Below, piece after piece: positions 1-10,381 of a stretch of 64,000 bases of DNA; within the stretch, counting starts at the first letter, position 1; every line of letters begins with the position of its first letter. A program made the position numbers and the translations under genes. The notes below the pieces were generated by a model, which was not told where the DNA came from, ran no database searches, and was given only the letters and a program-made list of their open reading frames with translations. This stretch comes from Myrica gale (taxonomy: Eukaryota > Streptophyta > Magnoliopsida > Fagales > Myricaceae): contig OZ005608.1 of the NCBI GenBank assembly GCA_963930655.1, positions 11,656,001 to 11,720,000 on the forward strand, read 5' to 3'.

Positions 1-1501
1 TGATCAGCTGAACATTTAACCATGTTAATCAGTAAATTACACGCAGTAAAACATATCCATACATCAAAATCTATACATTGCTCGCTAAACTAGTTTCAGC
101 AAAGAGTTCCTAGACTAAAAGCGCTTGTTCATTCTCTTACAACAGGGATAGGCCAATATCCTTAAAAGGATTATGGAAATGACCTTGCCTTTTCACCCTT
201 TTTATTTGTTGCTGGCTGTGAAACCAAAATATGATCAAAGAATCTTCGGATTCTTTTTGATAAGTGAGAATATTCAGATTCTTGATCAAAAGAAACTCCA
301 CAGCAGCACTCTCTCTCACTCCCCCCTAAAAAAAGCACCAAGAAAATAAATTCAAGAACGGTAATATCGAAGGCTATTCAACTGGTTCACCAACAGTTTG
401 ATATAGACTATTTCAAACCATCTAGTGCTGGCAAACGCCTGTATATCAACAAAGAATATTTGGATATAGAGGCAATCAAATACAGCAAACGGTGCAGAGT
501 GAATAAATAAATATATGCTATTGGTTGGCATATGGTTTGGAGAGAAAATTTAGCAAAGTAATGTAGCATAGTTTAAGAACATAATTTAAGCATGTACGCT
601 TCCAGTCACTTAAGATTTCAACTGTGCCCCTAAGCATGTATGTTAAAAGCACATAGAAATGAAAGCAGAAGCACCACAAACCTATCTAATAACTTTTGCA
701 AGTGCCTTCAAGCATAACTGATGTTTTCCTGGGTATGCCTTTTTTCCCACTAATTTTTAATATGTTTTTCTGGATTTACTTACAAAAAAAAACTTTAACA
801 GCTTCAACCTTTTTAATTATGTTAGCACAACCTACAGGGTATGCCAATTCAACAAAACACTTAGATTGAAATCAATCTAAATATTACCAGGAAATAAAAG
901 TTGATAATGAGATTTGAATGCTAGTGGTATATGTTAGATGAAATAATGCAACCACATTAGACAACTACAAATTAACATACATAAACATACCAGAGCAGTA
1001 ATGTTCCCACGGAAAAAATACTCTGGTCCATAATTACTCTTTCCACGACATAAAAGTAAACCCAAAAAACTATTGTGTCCCATAGCCTCATAATCAGGAA
1101 AAAGTTTTTCACAACACAGACAAAGAGAAAGCTACTTAATACTTCTATCAAATTTTTAATATTCAAAAAATGGCATCAGAAAGTGACGTTATAACTCAAA
1201 AGGGCTTTCTGTTCCAACAAACAGATTCCTTTCCGAAATGCTGCCAAATCACCAAAGAAGCACAAATGTTTTCCCCCAAACAACCCTAAACTCGAAAGTA
1301 AATATCCATCATGACCAATAGAAGTAATTTCAAGAATATTCTCTATCCCTTTCCACATTTTCTGCAAGAACCACTTGTTCATCTAAACAGCCAAAGCCAA
1401 ACGCTTGAATCTTGCACAAATCCAAACATTACAGCCAAGTACAAACAAAACCCCAAACATATCTTGCCGAACTAAAAGTAGAAGAAGAAACAGAGGCTTA
1501 C
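1..1501 (-). other. Intron 1 of the RPA1A-like gene (continues off the window)
   Basis: Non-coding, AT-rich sequence downstream of the exon 1 donor. I found no segment encoding the expected next part of the RPA70N fold, so exon 2 probably lies left of the window. Positions 389-422 are identical over 34 bp to 53301-53334. Otherwise I see nothing recognisable. Confidence 0.6.
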
Positions 1502-1788
1502 ATGCGGTTTTGTACGACGTTACATACGAACTGCGTCAACTGGACGACAGAGCCCTTCTGCAACTTCCCTTCCTTGACGAGAGCGTTCATCTGCGTGGCT
1601 AGCATCCCTTGCTGATGGTGGGACCCATCGGACAGTAAAACCCTAAACCTCTCCGTATTGCTGTGCTGCTGCGCCTGAGTACTCACCAGCTTCACGTCGA
1701 TCACCTGGAGCACCGGCTTCACCTCCTCCGCTTTCAGCTCGCCTCGACACATCATCATTATGGCACCTTCCGTAAGATTGATCGCCAT
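1502..1788 (-). CDS. RPA1A: Replication protein A 70-kDa subunit, exon 1 (RPA1A-like)
   Basis: Exon 1 of the large subunit of the single-stranded-DNA-binding RPA heterotrimer, which acts in nuclear replication, repair and meiotic recombination. About 95 residues are visible and correspond to the N-terminal RPA70N OB-fold. They open MAINLTEGAIMMMCRGE, continue with KPVLQVIDVKLV and FRVLLSDGSHHQQGMLATQM, and end GSVVQLTQFVCNVVQNR. The short N-terminus resembles plant RPA1A more than the RPA1B-E branch (recalled from the families, not searched). The open frame runs a little further, but a good donor (AT|GTAAGC on the minus strand) ends the exon at 1502, where the family continues with a hydrophobic beta-strand. 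Later exons (DNA-binding domains, zinc finger) lie beyond the left edge. I see no defect in the exon. Confidence 0.88.
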
Positions 1789-2181
1789 TGAAGGGGAAAA
1801 ATTGGGACGTTTGCACCAATTGGAAACCGCGGAAAAGTGGATAGAATCGGTTGGTGGAAGTGGAGTGGAGAGTGACTGAGTCGAACGGTTTCAGTTCGAG
1901 ACAGAGATAGAGTTGAGGGGTCTTTCTGATAACCCTAGGAACGAAGAAGCGCCATCATTTGAGAGGGAAACCGCGCAATCCAAGCGTTTTTAGAATTTTG
2001 GAGAAAGGGCATCTGATTTTGAAATTTCCGGACGTGTCCCCGTTTCTTTCGGAGGGTATTTTGCCTCCCCAGACTTCCAACGTAAGCTAGTGTCCACGTG
2101 GCTTTCCTCCTATCCACGTGTATCTGGTTTGAGTGGCTTGTTGTTCTCAAAATTACAAATACAGTTTTCAACAATTATATT
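1789..2181 (-). promoter_or_regulatory. 5' UTR and proximal promoter of the RPA1A-like gene
   Basis: Upstream region of the minus-strand RPA exon. Two perfect G-box cores (CACGTG) lie at 2095-2100 and 2115-2120, 20 bp apart and roughly 310 and 330 bp upstream of the start codon. They are classic bZIP/bHLH sites. AACCCTAG near 1931 resembles a plant telo-box, common upstream of replication and translation genes. The GC-richer stretch 1820-1990 is probably the transcribed leader. No transcription start can be fixed from sequence. Confidence 0.5.
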
Positions 2182-2361
2182 AAAATAAGAGACAACCTAG
2201 AGAAATAAAAGAATACTTTGTATATTTTGAGGTGTGTCTAAACTCTACAAGGAGCCATTTTTTTTATAGGAGGATTAGACAAACTATACAAGGTAACTAA
2301 TTGATACAGAATCAACTAATTAAGGTTGATTATACAAATCTCAATTATCTTGATTTGAGGA
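2182..2361. other. AT-rich spacer
   Basis: Intergenic AT-rich sequence between the RPA promoter and the inverted-repeat-bounded region. Nothing recognisable. Confidence 0.5.
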
Positions 2362-2381
2362 GACTCCTTCATCCATTTGTT

Positions 2382-2456
2382 GTCAACCCTGTTAACAACA
2401 ATTACTAACTAGCATTTAAAATCCACGTTCACAACCAATGAAAACTTGACACTCGT
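2382..2456 (+). repeat. Left copy of an inverted repeat pair
   Basis: Pairs with 9455-9525 in reverse complement. Identity is high in the stretch around TTAACAACAATT and around ATTTAAAATCCA. Confidence 0.6.
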
Positions 2457-2468
2457 CCACTTAAAACT

Positions 2469-3000
2469 CACATGCCACGTTTGTGCCACCTGTCTGTGAA
2501 ACAAAAAATCCACTTAATGAAGCGGTGCTGCAATAGATCTCTAGAGGCTCTGGACTCTAAAGCAGATCTCCTGAGCTCCCCTTTCTTGGTCGGTCCAAGA
2601 TCGAAATCCAGCAATTGTTCAAGCCCCATGAGCTGGGCAACAACACTAGGCGACTTGCGCTGGTTATCATTGTCCTCTCCCGCTTCTTTTCATCGTTTTG
2701 ATGACAAAAACGTAGCATTTTGTGCGGATCTCTTTGGGCTTTAAGCCTCCCTTCGCGTCAACCATAGCTCATCTGTCCAAAGAAAGTCTAGAAGCTTCTT
2801 TGGAGAATTTCCATGAGATCCTTGTGCCCCTATTTTAGCTCAAAATGGGGATGAGAAGAGGTGACTTGGTCGAAGTCTCCACTGGAGTTGTAGTCTTCGG
2901 ATATGGGGCCACTCTTGGGTTGCTGTTGTTTTACCAATTCTCCAGACATTGTAGGAGAATCCATGCTCATCGCTAACTCCAGTCTCGAATTTGCCACCTG
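2469..3000 (-). pseudogene. Fragment of a VARLMGLE (DUF3741/DUF4378-type) protein gene
   Basis: On the minus strand 2469-2668 reads DNQRKSPSVVAQLMGLEQLL, followed by a charged stretch (LRRSALESRASRDLLQHRF) and a stop. SPSVVAQLMGLE is very close to the VARLMGLE signature of the plant LONGIFOLIA/TRM-type family, microtubule- and cell-elongation-associated proteins. A second readable stretch at ~2840-3000 (SRLELAMSMDSPTMSGEL) precedes it, but stops and frameshifts at ~2740-2840 separate them. It is therefore a truncated remnant, not a working gene. It may have been captured by the inverted-repeat element around it. The motif match is from memory and should be confirmed by a protein search. Confidence 0.45.
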
Positions 3001-3815
3001 ATCAGAAATGCGTATAAATCAATTCCTTTGATTTTTGTCATTAGATTTGTGACTCGCTCTTCTAATCCATCTGGTCGTTTGTCTCTTTATGAAGTATATC
3101 ATGTTTCTTAGTTATCTTTAAGTTTCTTGTATGTCAATCAACTTGTTAATGTTGGTTATTACAAAGGAAGGAAGCAAAAGACTAATCCTGATATTCCTCA
3201 CTAGGGTTGATCGGAAATAGAGCTCCTAATTCATCTCTGATTAAATAACATATGAAGTGCAAAAGATAATTGCAGCTTCTTTAGCCCCATGGAATAAAAA
3301 AGGAAATTTGTCTCATATTCCTGTGCAAAAGCAACTTGATCAACTACCTTGATAAATATGAGAAGTGAAGTAGAAGAAAGTATGCAGAAATCGCTTAGTT
3401 AGGTTGAAGAAAGAAGGAAGAAATCGCTTAGTGAAGATCCAAGCTCGATTAAAGGTAAAGTTTAGTTGGTTATCTTTGATTTCGATTCAAAAGTTTGTAA
3501 GATTATTTGTATAAATTTCTTGTATTTCTTATTCTAGCATCTCTTGATGTTATTACGTTCTTTATATTCTTCCTATCGTTCTTCATGTTCTCGATGTTCT
3601 TCATGTTCTTGACGAAGAACAAGCTCGTCTTTTCGAAATAGTACCATTTTCAAAGTTCGATTCATTTTCAAAGTGTTTTTCAACTTTGATCCATTTCTTT
3701 TCAAATTTTCTTCCAAAAGTTGTTTTTCAAAGCTTGAACATATTTCTTTTGAAATGTTCCTTCTGATTTCAATATTTTTTATGTCAAAAATAGTATTTTC
3801 TACGTGGTGATTAAG
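3001..3815. other. AT-rich repeat-like sequence left of the solo LTR
   Basis: No gene recognised. Around 3560-3620 there is a short internal repeat of TTCTTCATGTTCT-type text. It is probably the left half of an older LTR-like sequence that continues after the solo LTR at 8381. Confidence 0.4.
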
Positions 3816-6800
3816 TGTCACGCCCCAAACGCTAGCCAAAGGAGGTTAATGACAACCGCGAACATTCCAAACAACGAACTCTCCAACGCATCTACTAAAA
3901 ACTTGAAGTGGAATTTTTTAAAGGACTATCTTGCCTATTACTATATTCAGAAAATAAGAATTTCTTTAGTGATACAAAATAAGAACATGTAACTATGTCA
4001 AACAATCACACATGAGAAGACATTTAGAATCTCATTCTCAGACAATAACTGAAGGTCTTAAAGTATAATTACATCATGGTCCCAAAATATTTAAGTTGAT
4101 TAGGAGACCTAAGTTTCAAAGACTGAACAGACCAAGACCACCACACATTGGAGGTTCATGTCAGTCTCCTCAAAATAACTCAGCATATACACGAATTTCA
4201 AGTTAGGGGAGGGTACCTTTGTCAACCCCTCACCTTGGGTTCTAGATTCTCTTCATGAATTTCCTCACCTGAAATATCGTCTGGAATGATACAATTTAAA
4301 ATTTGTGAGTCAAATGACTCAGTAAGGGTTATGCATGACATGATCATGGATGACAGGTAAAATATGTCAGAATGAATGGATGTTCATGTATGCCACTCTT
4401 GCACTTGAAATTGACATAAAAATCTCTTCATCATATTTGGGTTCCTTCTATCGCTCAATTTACCCCTGAAGTCAGGGTTGTGCATTCCCTTTGGAACCAT
4501 TCCTCTTTCCCTTGGGAATATTTCATTTGGTCAAGCTAGCCCTTGATGTGGCCTCAGGCTTGATGGCTAGACACGACCCTTAGAGGTCCACACCTTCTCG
4601 CATTCGTCTTTCAGTGTGGTTGCACATACCTCATGGACTACCCATCCTTGTCGCATTCGTCCTTCGGAGTGGGTGCCCTTAGGAGTCATCCATCCTTCTC
4701 GCATTCGTCCTTCAGAGTGGATGCACCTATCATACTTAGGTACGGTACCGATCATCCTATTTAGCCCCATAACATATCTTGACATAGTATAAAATCGTAC
4801 TTTCTTTTGCATAAAATTTCCCATACTTTCTTTTAAGAAATCAATGCAATGCTCATGACGTGCTCATGTCGTGCTTGATGATAATTATCCACGATGTGTA
4901 TCATAACATTCATAACGTAACATAAACTTGTACTTTCATTTGCATAAAAGTTCTCTTTCATCCTTATGAGAAAAATAAATGCAAATGCTCATGACATGCT
5001 CATGTCGTGCTTGATGATAAATATCATGATGTGTATCATTCTAGTTTTCGGAAAACATATTTTTCCATTTACATTTGTCCACTTGAGCTTACAGTGGCAC
5101 CTTGCCTACAATTGAGTCATACTAATGTCATTTAGAGGTTTACTAGATGTAGAGAATAATCTTTCAATTAAATTCAGCACATCATACAAAATCACCCATG
5201 TTTATTAACTACTCAATGGTGATCTTACCATGTAAAGTTCTATCTTAAGTTTGCTGAAACCATAAAACTTGGATGCTAAACTGATCCTTACACTAATTTT
5301 CATAACATATTAAAATTCCAGGTAATTTGGAGCTCGTTTGCCACTCGAAAGGTTTATCCGATAATGCAAGCTGCTGAGGACGTCCAAGCGGACAGCCCCG
5401 ACGTCTCCAGCTTCAAAATTCATAAATTCAAAACATGGCTCCAAATTACATGAAATTTCTTTTAAACTATTCTTCTTTCATAGTTCAAGCTTGAAGATAA
5501 AAATCACAAATATCGGAATTACCATGCATTTTCAAAAACACTTCATATCAGATGAAATTCCTAGAGTAACACTCTTGCTGCCTCCAGCTCAGCCTTCCAC
5601 TTTCAAAACACCACAACTTATGCACTACGTCTCTAAATCACACGAAATTTACCTTAAAATGTTCTTCTTTCACAAACTTAAATTTCAAGACCAGATTCAT
5701 AAAATTTGGACTTAAACTGATCACTCTAAGACACTTGAAATGAGCAATAATTCCAGACGTGCAAAGCTGCTGGCAGCTTGACGTCTGGACCTTTAAAAAC
5801 CCATAACTCACTCAATATTTATCGGAATCACCCGAAGTATGGTTTAAAATCTTTGCACTTCATAGGCCTATAACATAACATTCTCTCAAGATCAAGGAAT
5901 AAGAACAATTGCATCAAAGGTTACTACTTATTCAGACTTTGTGTTTCTGCAGAAACAAATTTCCCTAAACTATTTTAAGAAGCCTATCCTATAATTCTCA
6001 CGATTTCCAACACCTAGATCAAGCTCATCAAATGCTATAGTTTCTCTAACAACAAAAAATCTAACCTTAGCTCTCCATAATAATAAGTTACCTTATTTTC
6101 CAACAAAACACTTGCTATGACAATTTTGTTGTTGTCATGACTATTTTAGTATCTGCAGAAACCAACTCCATCTTGCATTCTATCAATGTTTTCATTTAAT
6201 TTCCAGCAATAGTACCGATATCTCTATGTATACCTTTCAACTCTCCATATGAAGGTTTATAAGTCACTCAAAACAGAGAGCATTACACGCTTTCAAGAAC
6301 AAACGTAAACAAAACAACACAAATTCAACTCTTTTACTTTTCTTTAACTTTTCTGCAAAATATGCCAAAATCTTCCTACATCTCTGTTAACATAGTTAAC
6401 TGACATCATGCTCAACAAAATGACAACTAATTTTTGTAGGTCAAGTAGAAAATGCAAATAAGGTTTCTCCAACAACTAGAATTTTCCCAACTACTACATT
6501 TTACACTTTAATTTTCAGCAACATGTTAGACTCTGCACATCTCGTTTTCTAATATTTTCTGCAGAATGCTCCAAAATTACATTGACTCCTTTTATCTTGA
6601 TTAAATGACAGTGATTGCCTTCTTAATAGCCTTCCTAGCACCAACTTAAGCCAATCAGATTCATAACCACCCAAGTGATGCAGAAACTTAAGTTTATGAC
6701 AACCAAAATTTATGCAGAACACTAAAAGTTTTCCATCAATTAATATTCTGCACTAAGTTCCAGCAACATGGCCACAATTCTATCCTACTAATCTCTTTAT

Positions 6801-8375
6801 TTTCAATTACCACAACATCTTCTCATAACTCATAAAACGCAAAACACTATAACTGCAGAACTAGAAACTATTCACATTAACATTCTGCTCTAAATTTCTA
6901 GCAACATCATTCATTTCCAAATTTCATTTGAACTTCAACCCATTAAATATCAAATGACAACACTCCTTGCCACAACTATGCATATCTGGCCATGCATGAG
7001 CAAAACAGATTTCAGATCTTGCCAATACCTTATAACAGAAGCTATTCTTGTAAAAATCTCCTACTTTTACAATTCCAAATCAAAACTTACAACAATACCA
7101 TTATTCTATCTTCATCAAGCCAAAGCTATTGCATTATCCTTTCTTTTAGGCTTTCCAACAAACACTTATGGTACAACTTTTTTTTTAAAACCTTAACTCA
7201 AACTGACCGTGCATGCCTATTACTTTTTGAAAGTTCATCACTTTAGACTTGATTCTCTAATAAAACTAACATTCATCTCAGCTTAGAGGTGAATATAATA
7301 CATAAGCCAAGAAAGCACTACATGCAAGGTTCGATCACTTTCTGCCATAGCCGATCATTACAAAGATTTTTCTGCACCGAAACTAGGATTTTCTCTATGT
7401 TTACATTCTGCCATAAGCTTCTATCTACATTCAACTAACTTAGCACATAAGTTCTTCTCCTTCATTCACATCTCTAGAACAGTTTGCATGTCTACCTTTC
7501 ATTCCCAAGTCATCAATACTCAAATCCAACATGCAAGCAAGGAAAAACAGAGGATAGCAACCGAAACTTTGTCTAACAAATTACCCACACAAAACTCACG
7601 GTTCCTATAGATTTTTTTAACCCAAATGTTAGATCCCCCTTACCTTGGCTTCTCTTGGTTATCTCTATTGCAGTTGAAGTCTCCTCACTCACACGACAGT
7701 TTCCTCTTTCCTTTTCTTCTTTTCTTCTTCTCTTCTCCTTCTTCTCGGCTTTCCTCTTCTTCTTCTTCTCGGATTCTTCCTCTTTTCTTTTGTTTTGAGT
7801 TTGCAAGTGCTTGAGTGTGTGAGTGATAGGGAAAAACATAAAGAAATATGCGGAAGGGGGAGGGGAAATGGCGTGAAACAAGTTTTGGGGGAGGAAATGA
7901 CCTCCATGCCCCCAACTTAGTTTGCAACGCCATTCACCATTGGTGGAATGGGCAGCAGCTTTTCTCTTTCTCTTTTTTTTTGCCACTACATATAATTAAC
8001 GTTGACTCCCTTCTATTTTATTTCAAGCAAACACACATTTTCAAAGATCAAAGCCCCTAGCTCAAAGTCCTCTAAATATTGCAATTTAGGGATATACTTG
8101 AACAAATAAAAATGACTAGCATAGTTAACCCCAATAATGAAATTTAACACTATTAAAACTCGTAAACAATATAACATTTAAATCATAACTAAAGATGCAT
8201 GAGAAATGCTAGAGGAAAATTTCACCTTAGACATAGTTTTAGATCAAATCAACCATACATGTCTTTTCTCAATAATTTAGTATAGTACAAAACTTAAAGA
8301 GTTAAAAAGGAAAATTTGACATCGAAGGGAACCTAAACTGGTCGATGCTACTTGTCTCTAAGTCGGGGTCTCACA
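3816..8375 (-). mobile_element. Giant solo LTR of a Ty3/gypsy (chromovirus-type) element, copy 1
   Basis: On the minus strand the repeat begins TGTGAGACCCCG and ends GGGGCGTGACA, with canonical TG...CA termini. The 5-bp flanks are TTAAG (3811-3815) and CTAAG (8376-8380), a target duplication with one transition. No gag or pol lies inside and no second LTR follows, so this is a solo LTR left by LTR-LTR recombination. At 4560 bp it is about 1.1 kb longer than the two relatives at 17867 and 43223, mostly through low-complexity sequence at ~5400-7500. Open frames inside, such as the lysine/arginine-rich one at 7573-7986, read through purine-rich LTR sequence and are not genes. Confidence 0.82.
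4592..4719 (-). repeat. Three-copy tandem repeat conserved in the gypsy LTRs
   Basis: Three units near 4592, 4646 and 4693 share, on the minus strand, a core close to GAAGGACGAATGCGAGAAGG, spaced about 50 bp. The same core recurs at 20556-20682 and, decayed, at ~43900-43985. A GGTACCGTACC-like palindrome lies beside each array. Confidence 0.75.
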
Positions 8376-9454
8376 CTAAGTCGGTTTTTAACCGAGAAAT
8401 CAAAGTGTTGTTTTTTTTCACAACATTTTCCTTTGAGAAATGTTTTATAATGTTACAATGATGGAAACACGTTAAGGTGTCGCATATCTTAAATGAGATG
8501 TGTGAGCGTTGATATGAAACATGCATACTTAACTTGTACGTTGAAAAGAAATATTTTGATGTTGAAGTATGATTAAGGTGTTACATATGATGAATGATAT
8601 GTACGAGTGTTGACATGAGACTGCATACTTAATGTGTACTTGAAGACATGACAGTAATGTGCACAAGAGAATGCGTTCACTTGTTGTGACATTCTGGCCT
8701 CTTCGTCGTAAGCAGAAAGATCATTTGTTAAGATAACTCACTCTGGCAGTACTGTTGCAAAGATACGGAGGTTACTTGTACTCGTCACTCTGGCCGAGTG
8801 ATTCACTTTGGGAGTGAGAGTAGTGGTTATTGAGAATTGATAAGATCATTTTTAAGAAACTAAGACTTTTCATTTATTTTTCATATTTTGTTGAGATTTT
8901 ATTGTTGAACGAGTTTCTTCAATATTTTTTTATTATATTTCCTATTCTGTTGTACTAATAGCTGGATTTATTGAGTCATTTGGACTCACCGTTGTTTGTT
9001 AAATATTTTATTTAGTAGATGTCTGAAGTTTATTTAGGTGAGTTCACCAAGGTCATTACACATGACATTATCACTTTGGAGTTAACTTTTCGTGTCTATG
9101 TCACATGTGACCTAGATGTTCTAAAATAAGGGTGAGGCCATAGGTGGATTACTCCACGTTCGGATAACTATGTCAACATCTCAAACTTGAATGACACTGA
9201 TGACAAGGATTAGAGATATTCTGTTTTCTTACTTTTTTCCGCTATAGTCTTCCTTTTTTGCACTTTATTATGTACATTATAGAAAGTTGATCCACTTTCA
9301 TAATACATCGGTATTAATAAAAGGTCATACTCGTGTTCTGCTTAAATTCTTGTTGCTTTGTCGATCCTCCCATTGGTCGTAACCTCAATTTAAATAGTTG
9401 TGTCTATTACTATAAGACAATGTTTGAGTTCTTCACAGTCCGAGCTATTACAAT
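8376..9454. other. LTR-like non-coding sequence right of the solo LTR
   Basis: AT-rich, no coding potential. It ends near 9452 with a CTATTACA-type terminus and holds GAGTCATTTGGACTCA, a style common in gypsy LTRs. It may be the right half of an older LTR split by the solo LTR. No left end or target duplication was found, so this is tentative. Confidence 0.3.
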
Positions 9455-9655
9455 AGGTGTCAAGTATTCATTCGTTGTGACATGGATTTTAAATCCTTAT
9501 TAGCAATTGTTGTTAAATAGGTTGACGAGAAGTGGACGGAGGGGCGTCTTTTTGGTGAAAAATTGACCTCAAGTGTCTAATTGTTGAAACGTTACCTCAG
9601 GGCTTGTTTGCAACATTTTGTTACCTCAAAGGCCCTGGTGCAATTATGCCAAATT
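9455..9655 (-). repeat. Right copy of the inverted repeat pair, with outward extension
   Basis: The reverse complement of 9455-9525 matches 2382-2456. The outward part (CCTCAAGTGT, TTACCTCAGG) resembles the ends of plant Mutator-like foldback elements. Confidence 0.5.
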
Positions 9656-9785
9656 TTTAAACCACCAAAAACTATGGGTGTCAAACACAATGCAAAGCCA
9701 AAAGAGCAATTGGGTCTCTAAGGCCCACCACCTCTTCACTAAGGTTTATTTTAATTTTTCCTATACTTTAATATTTCTCCTTTAT

Positions 9786-10045
9786 TGTTGTAAAACTAAG
9801 GAACAATACGATCTAGAAAGAGTAGCAAAGGAAGAGAGAGAAATAGTTCTTCAGGCACTCTGATGTATTCTTAATATTGTTGTGTGTCTATAATATATCT
9901 CAAGACCCATTTATATAGGCATAGGGTCATACATAGAATTAAACGGAATTAAAAGGGTACATAATGGTGGAAAAATTAACGGGTGGGGAGAATAAAAAGG
10001 TGTAACGGTCATCCATAATAACTCATAATTATAATATTCATAACA
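9786..10045 (-). repeat. 3' LTR of the copia element
   Basis: Minus strand TGTTATGAATA...TTTACAACA, 260 bp, with a TATATAAA-like box. The polypurine tract AGAGGGAG (10046-10053) abuts its start. It matches 22075-22249 over its first ~175 bp. Confidence 0.85.
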
Positions 10046-10381
10046 CTCCCTCTTGTATGACCATACGCAACGAATATGTCTCGTTAAAACCTTGCCAAGG
10101 AAAAACCCCGTGGGAAAAAAACCAATAGCGAAAGAAAAAGAGTATAATATTCTTGTGTATCTTTGGTATTATAATATTGCCTCGTTAAAAGTTTGCATCG
10201 GAACACTCAATGGGACAAAACTTTACCAAAGAAAAAAGAGTACAATCTATACCAATATAGGAGACTCCCTCTCAAAAGGACGACTTTCTTCACGATGAAA
10301 AATCTTTGAGATGTCGCATTCCAATGTTGTGCACAATCTTCTTGAATGTTACAGTTGGTAATGATTTGGTGAATAAATCTG

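Larger units (their letters stand above)
2362..9655. mobile_element. Possible decayed gene-carrying Mutator-like element bounded by inverted repeats
   Basis: Positions 2382-2456 and 9455-9525 are inverted copies of one sequence, about 86% identical by eye over ~71 bp. Weaker similarity continues outward. The style (GTCAACC...TTAACAACAATT, then CCTCAAGTGT-type text at 9570-9650) is that of long terminal inverted repeats of plant Mutator-like elements. Between them lie a host-gene remnant and a gypsy solo LTR that would be a later insertion. No target duplication was found because the left outer end looks truncated. Two unrelated repeat copies that happen to face each other remain possible. Confidence 0.4.

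Noticed and set aside
4567-4824. 85-codon frame with repeated THSEGRMR as a repeat peptide
   Set aside because: It is a translation of the tandem DNA repeat of the gypsy LTR.
7573-7986. 137-codon minus-strand frame with a Lys/Arg/Glu-rich end like a nuclear protein
   Set aside because: It is inside the giant gypsy LTR and reads through a purine-rich tract. No counterpart frame is conserved in the other two LTRs.
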